Assembly: GCA_017440665.1 (NCBI GenBank)
Contig: JAFSGU010000042.1
Span: 1-35,549, forward strand
DNA from: Clostridia bacterium
GTDB lineage: Bacteria > Bacillota > Clostridia > Oscillospirales > CAG-272
Direction: 5' to 3'
DNA length: 35,549 nucleotides
A model generated the notes under the pieces. The model was not told the DNA's origin and did no database searches. It saw nothing but the letters and a program-made list of their open reading frames with translations. The position numbers and the translations under genes are program-made. Shown piece after piece: positions 16,613-24,086 of the stretch; the stretch's first letter is position 1; the number at the start of each line of letters is the position of its first letter.

Positions 16613-17056
16613 ATGGACATCGCCATCATCGCTGACGATACTAAAAAAGAACTAATGACACAATTCTGCATAGCTTACTGCGGTATTCTGTCCAAGCACC
16701 ACATCTGCGCCACAAGCACGACCGGAAAGTATGTATCCGATGCCACGGGTCTTGACATCGACCTGCTTCTTGCCGGAGAACACGGCGGTCAGCAGCAGAT
16801 AACCTCCCGTATTTCCTATAACGAGATCGACGTGCTCCTCTATTTTCGCAGCACGTCCCCCAATGCTAACCGTGAGATCGAAGAGTCTGACTACAATCTT
16901 CTCCGTATGTGCGACGTTCACAACGTTCCCGTTGCAACGAATATCGCAACTGCCGAGGTCCTCATCTGTGCTCTTGACAGAGGCGACCTTGACTGGCGTG
17001 AGATCGTAAATCCCCGTTCGGATTACAATCGCCGCCGCCGCGGAATCCTGTATTGA
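16613..17056 (+). CDS. Methylglyoxal-synthase-like protein lacking catalytic residues
   Basis: 147 residues, alignable by eye along its whole length with MgsA: IAIIADDTKKELM, the phosphate-binding ATSTTG loop, the GGxQQ block, IDVLLYFR, and VPVATNIATAEVLICALDRGDLDWR. Methylglyoxal synthase turns dihydroxyacetone phosphate into methylglyoxal using Asp71 (E. coli numbering) in GGDQQ. Here that position is Gln60 (GGQQQ). The FxDPL aspartate (Asp91) is Ser80, the PHxPD histidine and aspartate are replaced by REIEESD, and His19 is Asp8. The phosphate-binding loop and fold core are kept. I infer a non-catalytic ligand-binding or regulatory role, as for the MGS-like regulatory domain of carbamoyl phosphate synthase. 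A good GAAAGGA site precedes the ATG, and the neighbour is a MinD-like ATPase. Confidence 0.85.
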   Translation: MDIAIIADDTKKELMTQFCIAYCGILSKHHICATSTTGKYVSDATGLDIDLLLAGEHGGQQQITSRISYNEIDVLLYFRSTSPNANREIEESDYNLLRMCDVHNVPVATNIATAEVLICALDRGDLDWREIVNPRSDYNRRRRGILY

Positions 17057-17074
17057 TGACGAAAGAGAATAATT

Positions 17075-17677
17075 ATGAGAAATATTCTTACACGGGCAGC
17101 GGCACTTGTCGCTGCCGTAGTGTTTACAATGCTTTTGTGCGCCTGCTCCGTAACCTACGACGAGAGCGAGATCATTTCTGCATCCGCAGAGCTTATTGAA
17201 GCGTCTTATGATATCAACACAGTGTTTTTCGGAAGCGGACTTCCCGCAGTGGAGTCTGACGACGAGGTGCTTCGCCATTATGAGATAGCTGAGGACAGTC
17301 CCTATCACACCAAGGATGAGATAAAGACTGCCACACTTGCCGTATATTCGCCCGATTATGCCGAATTTCTTTTTGAAAAAGCGTTTGCAGGCTTCGTCTT
17401 TTCCGCAGGAGACGAGGACAGCGTTGAAGCGGATCAGATAATCGACGCCAGATACGTTGAGTACGGCGACAGGCTCGTTATCCTTCCCATAAAAGATGAG
17501 GACGTGATGAAGCTTGACCGTACCTACGATACTGCAAATATTACGGTGGTAAGCCAGAAGAGAGGCAGAGTCGTTCTGTCGGTGCCTTCTTTCGTTGACG
17601 GCGTGCCGTCTGACGACGTGGAGCTTACCGTGATAATGACTGCGGACGGCTGGCGTCTTGATACACCTACATATTGA
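17075..17677 (+). CDS. Predicted lipoprotein, 200 aa
   Basis: A lipoprotein signal peptide is clear: MRNILTRAAALVAA, a hydrophobic core, then the lipobox LLCAC-S with the modified cysteine around residue 24. The mature part is acidic with alternating hydrophobic strands and no motif I recognise. It follows the MGS-like gene by 18 bases and is probably co-transcribed with it. The protein is expected to be anchored to the outer face of the membrane; function unknown. Confidence 0.75.
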   Translation: MRNILTRAAALVAAVVFTMLLCACSVTYDESEIISASAELIEASYDINTVFFGSGLPAVESDDEVLRHYEIAEDSPYHTKDEIKTATLAVYSPDYAEFLFEKAFAGFVFSAGDEDSVEADQIIDARYVEYGDRLVILPIKDEDVMKLDRTYDTANITVVSQKRGRVVLSVPSFVDGVPSDDVELTVIMTADGWRLDTPTY

Positions 17678-17687
17678 TGTCCCCAAG

Positions 17688-17732
17688 GAGGCGCGTACAC
17701 CCTGCCACAGGGGACACGCCCCCTTTCCTTTT
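17688..17732. repeat. Imperfect palindrome upstream of ymdB
   Basis: About 16-17 bases on each side (AAGGAGGCGCGTACACC against the complement of GGGGACACGCCCCCTTT) pair imperfectly around a CTGCCACA loop, overlapping a shorter GTCCCC/GGGGAC pair. It lies in the 92-base gap between the lipoprotein gene and ymdB and may act as a terminator or be a dispersed repeat. It ends in a C/T-rich tract. Confidence 0.5.
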
Positions 17733-17769
17733 TTGAAAAGGGAATCTATAACATAAACGGAGTTGCTAA

Positions 17770-18554
17770 GTGAACGTAAAGATCCTGATGCTCGGAGACG
17801 TAGTGGGTACTGCGGGCTGTGACTATTTAACATCCAAGGGCAGGCTGAGAAGCTTTGTCCGTGAGAGGGGCATATCTCTCGTTATTGCAAACGGCGAAAA
17901 TTCTGCCGAGGGCAACGGTATCACTCCTACGTCTGCAAAAAGCTTGACGGAAGCGGGTGTCGACGTGATAACGGGCGGTAACCACACCTTCCGAAAGAAA
18001 AATATATACGGAATGCTTGACGACGAGGGAACGCTTATCCGCCCTGCAAATATAACGTCTCATGCACCGGGAACAGGCCACGTCACCGTGGACGTTTTCG
18101 GCTACCGCATCCTTGTGATCAATCTGCAGGGACAGATATATATGGACACCCATGCATCATCTCCCTTTGATAAGCTTGACTACGTACTTTCCTCAGAAGA
18201 GGGAAGATACGATGCGGCAATAGTGGATATCCATGCGGAGGCGACCAGCGAAAAGCTTGCTCTTGCCAGATACGCCTGCGGCAAAGTCTCAGCGGTGGCA
18301 GGTACGCACACCCATATCCCGACGGCGGATGCCAAGGTGATAGACGGATACACAGGGTATATTACAGACCTGGGTATGTGCGGTTCCATGGCGGGTGTGC
18401 TTGGTGTAAGACTGAGGACGTGCTGAGAAAATTCCTCATGCCGGTCCCCGTGACGTTTACTCCCGCTGAGGGAGAGCTTGAGGCTCAGGGAGCTGTGTTT
18501 ACCGTAGAGCTACCTTCGGGCAGATGTATTTCTGCAGAAAGCGTCAGGTTTTAA
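17770..18554 (+). pseudogene. ymdB: YmdB/TIGR00282-type metallophosphoesterase, frameshifted near the 3' end
   Basis: The first 218 codons encode a YmdB-like phosphodiesterase: LMLGDVVGTAGCDYL, IANGENSAEGNGITP, GGNHTF, VDIHAEATSEK and AGTHTHIPTADAKV carry the di-iron ligands. YmdB hydrolyses cyclic nucleotides in Bacillus. The frame ends at 18424-18426 just after GVLGV, but the expected C-terminal segment (KFLMPVPVTFTPAEGELEA and onward to SAESVRF) continues in the next frame to TAA at 18552-18554. One lost A near 18407-18412 (GTAAGAC instead of GTAAAGAC) explains both. Metal-binding residues are all upstream, so a truncated product could fold, or this is an assembly error. Start GTG with GGAG upstream. 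Confidence 0.8.
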
Positions 18555-18586
18555 TTTGCCGCCCGTGGGGCGAAAGGAATTGTGTG

Positions 18587-18988
18587 ATGAATGAAAATTT
18601 AACCGTTCCCATGAGTGAGGAGTCTGCGTCTCAGACGCCTGCCCCGTCTCTTGCGTATCTGGGAGACTCGGTGCTTGAGATACTGGTCAGAGAAAGACTT
18701 GTGTTGACGGGTGTGAAAAATCCCAGTATAGAGTCGCTTAAATATGTGACCGCCCATGCGCAGAGCGATGCTTTTGCCAGGATCGAGGGCTTGCTGACCG
18801 AAGCTGAAACGGACGTTTTCAAACGAGGCCGCAACTGCGTACACTCGGGCAACGTGCCGAAGAAGGCTACTCCCGCGCAGTACAGGCGTGCGACGGGACT
18901 TGAAACTCTTTTCGGGTACTTGTATCTTACGGGTCAGTCGGAGCGTATTCGTGAGCTGTTTGACACGGCTTTCACCGATAAAGTGTAA
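18587..18988 (+). CDS. mrnC: Mini-ribonuclease III
   Basis: The 133-residue product is a lone RNase III catalytic domain without dsRNA-binding domain: SLAYLGDSVLEILVRERL contains the catalytic carboxylates of the RNase III signature, followed by KYVTAHAQSDAF, DVFKRGRNCVHSGNVPKKAT and YRRATGLETLFGYLYLTGQSER. Mini-III matures the ends of 23S rRNA in low-GC Gram-positives. The ATG at 18587 has AAAGGA eight bases upstream; a longer frame to 18524 would overlap the frameshifted ymdB tail and has no support. It begins 32 bases after the restored ymdB stop. Confidence 0.93.
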   Translation: MNENLTVPMSEESASQTPAPSLAYLGDSVLEILVRERLVLTGVKNPSIESLKYVTAHAQSDAFARIEGLLTEAETDVFKRGRNCVHSGNVPKKATPAQYRRATGLETLFGYLYLTGQSERIRELFDTAFTDKV

Positions 18989-19025
18989 ATATTGCGAAAA
19001 GTCGAAAGAATTTTCGAAAGATGAC

Positions 19026-19055
19026 TTGATTTTAAGGTGCAACATAACATATAAT
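19026..19055 (+). promoter_or_regulatory. Promoter of ireB
   Basis: TTGATT (19026-19031), 18 bases, TATAAT (19050-19055), about 50 bases upstream of the ireB ATG. Confidence 0.6.
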
Positions 19056-19106
19056 AAAATCAGTAAATAATAAGGAATTAGTTTTGCTTTGAAAGGATAG
19101 GTAAAA

Positions 19107-19367
19107 ATGTCAAAGTTTGAAAACAATAAGACCATAACCTTTTCCATCCGCGAGGAGGAGAGAGACAGAGAGCGCCACGCAAGACTGAGAGCGGTATACG
19201 ACGCGCTTACAGAGAAGGGATACAATCCCTTAAACCAGATCGCAGGTTATATCCTTACAGAGGATCCCACCTATATCACCAACCACAGAAACGCAAGAAC
19301 CATCATGAGCAAGTTTGACCGTGATGAGCTTCTCAATGCGCTTCTCAAGGAATATCTCGGTATCTGA
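19107..19367 (+). CDS. ireB: IreB family regulatory phosphoprotein
   Basis: 86 residues matching the IreB/UPF0297 family throughout: KTITFSIREEE, VYDALTEKGYNPLNQIAGYILTEDPTYITNH and a C-terminal RDELLNALLKEYLG. In Enterococcus IreB is phosphorylated on N-terminal threonines by the PASTA kinase IreK and controls cell-wall stress and cephalosporin resistance. The N-terminal threonine in NKTITF is conserved here. In many Firmicutes the gene precedes ruvX; here it is followed eight bases later by an aldo/keto reductase instead. AAGGATAGG lies upstream of the ATG. Confidence 0.93.
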   Translation: MSKFENNKTITFSIREEERDRERHARLRAVYDALTEKGYNPLNQIAGYILTEDPTYITNHRNARTIMSKFDRDELLNALLKEYLGI

Positions 19368-19375
19368 CGGATATC

Positions 19376-20389
19376 ATGGAAAAAGTAACACTCTCGCCGA
19401 GGGTGAAGCCCGTGTCCCGCCTTGCCTTCGGCTCGCTTACTCTCAGCCCTATGCAATCGGCGGCTCCCGTGGAAAGGGCGTCGGACGTTATAGCCTACGC
19501 TTTCCGCAGAGGAGTGAATTTTATCGACACGGCACAGTATTATAATAATTATCACATCCTACGCCGGGCTTTTGAAAAATACGAAGGGTCCGACGATGTT
19601 GTGCTGTCCACAAAGACATATGCCTATGACAGAAGCACCGCCGCGGCGGCTCTGGAAGAGGCAAGACGTGAGACGGGACGGGATGTGATAGATATTTTTA
19701 TGCTTCACGAGCAGGAAAGCTACGAGACCCTTCGAGGGCATATGGAAGCACTTGATTATTTCTTCGAGTGCCGTGAAAAGGGTATCATCCGTGCCGTAGG
19801 TGCATCCATGCATCACGTAGCGGCGGTAAGAGGCGTTGTGCGCCTTGCCTCTGCATGGGGAGTTGCTCTCGACGTGATACATCCCATATACAATAAAAGC
19901 GGAACGGGTATCGTTGACGGCGGTGTTCTCGATATGGCAGACGCCGTGAGAGAAGCACACGATATGGGTGTTGGCGTTTTCGGGATGAAGGCTCTGGCAG
20001 GAGGACATCTTTGCGCCTCTGCGGCAGAGGCATTCGATTTCGTCCTTGATTCCGGCTTTATAGACGCTGTTGCCGTAGGAATGCAGTCCGAGGCTGAAGT
20101 GGATGCCAATATCGAATATTTCGAAGATCGAAGCTTTTCGCCCGATGCCGAAGCGCGGCTCGCCTCGAAAAAACGTGTCCTCCACGTGGAGGAGTATTGC
20201 GAGGGATGCGGAGCGTGCGTGGACAGATGTCCGGCAGGTGCGCTCAGTCTCGTGGAAAACACCGATGCCCCCGCTGAGGGTGAATTTGCGAGGGTATATA
20301 CCCATCGTGCGGTGTGTGACAGTGAAAAATGCGTCCTTTGCGGATATTGCTCGGGCGTATGTCCCGTATTTGCCGTGAAGGTATATTGA
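19376..20389 (+). CDS. Aldo/keto reductase with C-terminal ferredoxin-like 4Fe-4S domain
   Basis: 337 residues. The first 250 form an AKR barrel: GVNFIDTAQYYNNYHILRRAF carries the catalytic Asp and Tyr, VVLSTKTYAYD the Lys, and GASMHHVAAV the His. The C-terminal 80 residues hold two 4Fe-4S motifs, CEGCGACVDRCPAGAL and CVLCGYCSGVCPVFAV. AKR-ferredoxin fusions are common in anaerobic Firmicutes and are thought to move electrons between ferredoxin-type carriers and a small carbonyl substrate; substrate unknown. It sits between ireB and ribF, all co-directional. Confidence 0.92.
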   Translation: MEKVTLSPRVKPVSRLAFGSLTLSPMQSAAPVERASDVIAYAFRRGVNFIDTAQYYNNYHILRRAFEKYEGSDDVVLSTKTYAYDRSTAAAALEEARRETGRDVIDIFMLHEQESYETLRGHMEALDYFFECREKGIIRAVGASMHHVAAVRGVVRLASAWGVALDVIHPIYNKSGTGIVDGGVLDMADAVREAHDMGVGVFGMKALAGGHLCASAAEAFDFVLDSGFIDAVAVGMQSEAEVDANIEYFEDRSFSPDAEARLASKKRVLHVEEYCEGCGACVDRCPAGALSLVENTDAPAEGEFARVYTHRAVCDSEKCVLCGYCSGVCPVFAVKVY

Positions 20390-20446
20390 TGCGGAAAAAC
20401 AAAAATTCTCTTGACTTTTACGGCGGATGCCGTTTTGGAGAACCTT

Positions 20447-21442
20447 ATGACGATATTTTCTTTGCCCGCAGGGGATGCTGTGGAAAAATTACCGACCGGC
20501 GCAGTCGTTGCTCTCGGATATTTTGACGGCGTCCACCTTGGACACAGAGCAATTATAGATACCGCAAGACGCGAGGCAGAGGAGCGAGGTGCCTGTTCTG
20601 CCGTGTGGATGATATCCTCACGGGACGGCGGCTACAAAAAGGACAGCCTGGAGATAACGGACGAGGCTGAAAAGTACGCTCTGCTTTACGGTGCGGGAGC
20701 AAAATATGCCGTAGTTCACGCCTTCCCCGAGGTGAGGGGACTTACCGGAGAGGAATTTGTAAGGCTCGTACTTAAGGATGAGCTTGGGGTGTCCTGCGTG
20801 GTATGCGGTAAAAATTTCAGATTCGGCAAGGGCGCGTCCATGGATTCGGATGCACTCCGTATGCTTTGCCGTGACGCAGGCATAGATACCGTGGTGGTAT
20901 CTCACGTTACGGACGAGTTCGGTGAGACCGTATCTTCGACGAAGATAAGAAGGCTCATAGCCGACGGTGAGGTGGAAGCGGCTGACCTTATGCTCGGCAG
21001 ACCGTACAGCTTTACGTCCCCCGTGCTTGAAGGAAAGCGTCTGGGCAGGACTATCGGCTTTCCCACTATCAATCAGATCCCCAAACAGGGCAGACTGCTT
21101 CCGAAAAACGGAGTTTATGCCGTGTGCGTTGAGTTTTTTGAGGGTGGTATGAGGAAAACGTATGCGGGGGCGGCAAACGTTGGCGTTTGTCCCACCGTAT
21201 CGGCGGACGTGACGGACACGGTTCTGACAAAAGAAGGCGTTGCCTGTGCTGAAAGACGGGTATGCGAGACCTACATTGCAGACTATGAGGGCGAGCTTTA
21301 CGGACGTTGCGTAACGTTGCGTTTCCTTCGCAGACTGCGGGATGAGGTGGCTTTCTCCGACATCTCCCGACTAAAGGAGCAGATAAGCCGCGATGCTGCG
21401 GCGGCAGTTCAAATATATAATGAAATTTACGGGAAACAGTAA
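20447..21442 (+). CDS. ribF: Bifunctional riboflavin kinase / FAD synthetase
   Basis: 331 residues from the ATG at 20447, which has GGAG about eight bases upstream; the frame reaches a TTG at 20411 without a ribosome binding site. N-terminal FMN adenylyltransferase half: VVALGYFDGVHLGHRAII (HxGH-type nucleotidyl transfer motif), NFRFGKGA, and SSTKIRRLIADGEVEAADLMLGRPY. C-terminal riboflavin kinase half: GKRLGRTIGFPTIN, LLPKNGVYAV, NVGVCPTV, and the acid residue block in CETYIADYEGELYG. The enzyme makes FMN and then FAD. The usual GFPTAN is GFPTIN here, a mild change. No FMN riboswitch is visible upstream. Confidence 0.95.
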   Translation: MTIFSLPAGDAVEKLPTGAVVALGYFDGVHLGHRAIIDTARREAEERGACSAVWMISSRDGGYKKDSLEITDEAEKYALLYGAGAKYAVVHAFPEVRGLTGEEFVRLVLKDELGVSCVVCGKNFRFGKGASMDSDALRMLCRDAGIDTVVVSHVTDEFGETVSSTKIRRLIADGEVEAADLMLGRPYSFTSPVLEGKRLGRTIGFPTINQIPKQGRLLPKNGVYAVCVEFFEGGMRKTYAGAANVGVCPTVSADVTDTVLTKEGVACAERRVCETYIADYEGELYGRCVTLRFLRRLRDEVAFSDISRLKEQISRDAAAAVQIYNEIYGKQ

Positions 21443-21443
21443 A

Positions 21444-22853
21444 ATGACCGATAAGTATAAAAACAAGAAAAACGGATCTTTTGTTAAAGTGCTTGCGCTT
21501 CTTGCACTTTTTGCGATGCTTTTTTCATCGCTTCTTATGACTGTGCTTGCTGATGAAGCGGACGGTGATGACGCTGAAGAAGCGGATCCCTATGCGGTGC
21601 CCGTTATAGACGAGGCTCCGTATATATATCTGTACAATTTTGAAAACGATACTGTTCTCTTTGAAAAGGGAGAAATGTCAAATCCCGTGTATCCCACGTC
21701 AACAGTCAAAATAATGGCGGGGATCACCGCTATCGAGGCTCTTGGCGAAGACGGCCTTTCAAAGACTGTAACGGTAACAGAGGGTATGCTTGCTGCCGCG
21801 ATCGGAAATAAAGTTGGCTTTAAGGCGGGTGAGACAGTATCTGCCGAGCAGATGCTGAACGCCATGCTTGTAAACGGAGCAAACGACGCGGCTATCATCC
21901 TTGCCCACATCGTGGCGGACGGAGTTGAGGACTTCGTTTTCATGATGAATGAGAAAGCCATTGAGATAGGTGCGCTGTCTACATCATACGCTAACCCTAC
22001 GGGTATGCACAGCGAGGCTATGTACACCACAACAGCCGATACAGTGACCATTGCGAAATATGCGTACGAAAATCCGCTTTTTATGGAGATAGTAAGCCGT
22101 CAGCTGTATCAGATGGATGCGACCAATATGTCAGAGGCAAGAAAGCTGTATAACAGAAACTGCCTCGTCTCAAAGTACTACAGAAGCGAATACTACTACG
22201 ATTACGCCATGGGTATGAACGCGGGCTCTACCACGCAGGGCGGATATGCATCCGTCAGCGTAGCACGCAGTCCCGACGGCCTTCTCACGTATCTGTGCGT
22301 TATCATGGGTGCGGAGGCGGTACCTGCGGAAACTGAGGGCGGACGCGATAAACTGACCAACTACACGGGTGCCATTGAGATGTTCAACTGGGCGTTCCGT
22401 TCATATGGGTACAGAGACGTGCTGTCGCCGAGTACGGTGGTTTGCGAGGTCCCTGTGAAGCTTTCGTCAACTGCCGATTATATAACTCTCGTTCCCAAGG
22501 AAAAGCTTTCCGTATTCCTGAAGGCGGACGTCGACATCAAGCGTGAGATAAAGATAACGAGTACTACCGAAGAGAATATTGCGGCTCCCATTATCAAGGG
22601 ACAGAAGCTTGGAAACGCAAAGGTCATGCAGGGGGATGTGGAGCTTGGCAGAGTGGATCTTATTGCCACCTCAGACATCTCGCGAAGCGAGTTTTTGTCA
22701 GCGCTTGAAAGAATAGGGGAATTTACGAAAAGCAAATTCTTTATTGCCACGGTAATATCTGCGGCAGTCCTTTCGGTGGTCTACGTGCTGTTTACGGCAA
22801 GAGTAAGACAAAAGAGACTGCGTACGAGAGTGCCGAGAAATTACAGAAGATAA
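21444..22853 (+). CDS. DacF/PBP5-type D-Ala-D-Ala carboxypeptidase homologue with degenerate active site
   Basis: 469 residues with a signal peptide (about 1-36), a transpeptidase-fold S11 domain, a C-terminal beta domain (about 330-425) and a final transmembrane anchor (about 431-453, FIATVISAAVLSVVYVLF) with a basic tail. The S11 family trims pentapeptides in peptidoglycan through three motifs. SxxK is present (S86-T-V-K89). The SxN motif is replaced by G145-A-N147, and the KTG triad by N259-A-G261 within GMNAGST. Loss of the SxN serine and the KTG lysine should cripple catalysis, so this may be a pseudoenzyme that binds peptidoglycan or a partner. The ATG at 21444 overlaps the end of ribF by context (one base after its stop); an earlier in-frame ATG at 21420 would also be possible. 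Confidence 0.88.
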   Translation: MTDKYKNKKNGSFVKVLALLALFAMLFSSLLMTVLADEADGDDAEEADPYAVPVIDEAPYIYLYNFENDTVLFEKGEMSNPVYPTSTVKIMAGITAIEALGEDGLSKTVTVTEGMLAAAIGNKVGFKAGETVSAEQMLNAMLVNGANDAAIILAHIVADGVEDFVFMMNEKAIEIGALSTSYANPTGMHSEAMYTTTADTVTIAKYAYENPLFMEIVSRQLYQMDATNMSEARKLYNRNCLVSKYYRSEYYYDYAMGMNAGSTTQGGYASVSVARSPDGLLTYLCVIMGAEAVPAETEGGRDKLTNYTGAIEMFNWAFRSYGYRDVLSPSTVVCEVPVKLSSTADYITLVPKEKLSVFLKADVDIKREIKITSTTEENIAAPIIKGQKLGNAKVMQGDVELGRVDLIATSDISRSEFLSALERIGEFTKSKFFIATVISAAVLSVVYVLFTARVRQKRLRTRVPRNYRR

Positions 22854-22855
22854 AG

Positions 22856-22887
22856 ATACCCGTGTTCGGCTTACCGAACACGGGTAT
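22856..22887. terminator. Bidirectional terminator between the DacF-like gene and trmO
   Basis: A perfect 14-bp stem (22856-22869 with 22874-22887, ATACCCGTGTTCGG) and a CTTA loop, with TTTT following on the plus strand. It lies 3 bases after the DacF-like stop and 15 bases from the end of trmO on the other strand. Confidence 0.88.
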
Positions 22888-22902
22888 TTTGTACGTGTGT
22901 GC

Positions 22903-23595
22903 TTATCTCACGTCTACCACCGTGGCTTTGCCATCGGCGACGGTAAAGTCGACTTCAAACCCCGCGTAAGCCATAGTGTACACACGGCAATCGTTCTGGT
23001 ACGACGGACGGGGGTCTTCGGCAAGACAGGCAATTGCGGCGTCACGCTTGTCGCAGGGAAGGCGCATTAATAATTCTTCGGGGAAGTCTACCTCAAGCCG
23101 GTGACCCTCTTCGGCGGACGCGTATCCTCCCGTGGCATCGGGACGGCAGTCGGCGAAGGGAAGATAGGGCTTTATATCTATTATGGGGGTACCGTCAAGC
23201 AGGTCAACTCCCGCGACGTCAAGGACGGTCCCGTGATGCTCGGTTTGTCTTACACCAACGAGCCTTACGCATGAGAGACCCAGCGAATTGGGGCGGAATG
23301 GGGAGCGGCTGGCGAAAACGCCTACCTTTCTGTTTCCTCCCAGGCGTGGCGGACGCACGGTGGGTGACCACTTTCCGTCGGAGTTTTCCGTGATCACTTT
23401 GGAAAACTGAAAGACGAGCCACAGATGAGAAAAATTTTCGATCTCACGCAGAGCGTCGGGATTTCTGTATTTTGGGGTGAATACCACGGTGCCGCAAAGC
23501 TCGTCCACCCTGCCGCTCTGACGGGGAATGCCGAATTTGTCCTTGAAGTCGGTGTGGATGTGAGCGATAGGCTCTATAGTATATTTTTCCTGCAT
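22903..23595 (-). CDS. trmO: tRNA N6-threonylcarbamoyladenosine methyltransferase (TrmO/TsaA family)
   Basis: 230 residues from the ATG at 23595 (AAAGGAG 11 bases upstream; an earlier in-frame ATG at 23646 lacks a site). Family motifs: IAHIHTDFKDKFGIPRQSG, FSHLWLVFQF, RPPRLGGNRKVGVFASRSPFRPNSLGLS, and DLLDGTPIIDIKPYLPFAD. TrmO uses SAM to methylate t6A37 of some tRNAs, improving decoding. The C-terminal extension with DPRPSYQND and YAGFEVDF is typical. Monocistronic on the minus strand, sharing a terminator with the upstream plus-strand operon. Confidence 0.93.
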   Translation of the reverse strand: MQEKYTIEPIAHIHTDFKDKFGIPRQSGRVDELCGTVVFTPKYRNPDALREIENFSHLWLVFQFSKVITENSDGKWSPTVRPPRLGGNRKVGVFASRSPFRPNSLGLSCVRLVGVRQTEHHGTVLDVAGVDLLDGTPIIDIKPYLPFADCRPDATGGYASAEEGHRLEVDFPEELLMRLPCDKRDAAIACLAEDPRPSYQNDCRVYTMAYAGFEVDFTVADGKATVVDVR

Positions 23596-23721
23596 GGGGT
23601 TACTGGCTCCTTTTGGAGATGGATTCTTATACTCATATATTATCATAAACGGTGAAAAGTGTCTATAGTTCGGGTGAAAAAAAGAAAAATGAAAAATATT
23701 AAAAAAATTTCAAAATATGTA

Positions 23722-23750
23722 TTGACAAAACAAATAGGCTGTGATATAAT
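23722..23750 (+). promoter_or_regulatory. Consensus promoter of tRNA-Glu
   Basis: TTGACA (23722-23727), 17 bases, TATAAT (23745-23750), 18 bases before the tRNA. Both hexamers are perfect. Confidence 0.85.
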
Positions 23751-23767
23751 AAACGAGCCTTGAGCAA

Positions 23768-23842
23768 GGCCCGTTGGTCAAGCGGTCAAGACGCTAGCCT
23801 CTCACGCTGGAAACGGGGGTTCGATTCCCCCACGGGTCACCA
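23768..23842 (+). tRNA. tRNA-Glu (anticodon CUC)
   Basis: The cloverleaf is: acceptor GGCCCGT/ACGGGTC with one G-U pair, D stem GTC/GAC, anticodon stem CTAGC/GCTGG with loop CTCTCAC giving anticodon CTC, variable AAAC, T stem GGGGG/CCCCC with loop TTCGATT, discriminator A, and encoded CCA. The anticodon reads GAG. Unlike tRNA-Cys in this window, CCA is genome-encoded. Confidence 0.95.
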
Positions 23843-23850
23843 AAAACGAA

Positions 23851-23880
23851 AGCACTTCGAAAGAAGTGCTTTTTTGTTTT
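23851..23880 (+). terminator. Terminator of tRNA-Glu
   Basis: AGCACTTC, a GAAA tetraloop and GAAGTGCT are followed by TTTTTGTTTT, directly after the tRNA. Confidence 0.88.
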
Positions 23881-23883
23881 TGG

Positions 23884-24036
23884 TGAATGAAGCGCACCTG
23901 CGGTGCATGAAGAATGAAGCAGCCTTCGGCTATGAAGAGTGCCTAACAATACACGGGGAACGAGAAAGTGCGCTTCGCTCCATGCGAGTGCAGCGAGTGC
24001 TTCATATTGGCGTAAGCCAATGCTTCATTTTTCATT
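23884..24036. repeat. Array of short palindromes with ATGAAG / CTTCAT linkers
   Basis: Small hairpins (GCGCACC-TGC-GGTGC, GCAGCC-TTC-GGCT, a GTGCGCTTCGC / GCAGCGAGTGC group and TTGGC-GTAA-GCCAA) are separated by the linker ATGAAG in the left part and its reverse complement CTTCAT in the right part, so the array is symmetrical overall. It lies between the tRNA-Glu terminator and the four-helix-bundle gene promoter. Confidence 0.65.
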
Positions 24037-24063
24037 GAAAAAACACTTGGTTTATGCTATACT
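24035..24063 (+). promoter_or_regulatory. Promoter of the four-helix-bundle gene
   Basis: TTGAAA (24035-24040), 17 bases, TATACT (24058-24063), with an extended-10 TG at 24055-24056. It begins at the end of the palindrome array. Confidence 0.6.
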
Positions 24064-24086
24064 AAATTTGGAAAGTAGGTGGTGTT

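Noticed and set aside
18400..18430. Programmed frameshift in ymdB
   Set aside because: No slippery heptamer or downstream stimulatory structure is evident at the site; a plain one-base loss is simpler.
20350..20446. FMN riboswitch before ribF
   Set aside because: The leader is only the end of the reductase gene plus about 57 bases, with none of the conserved FMN aptamer elements.
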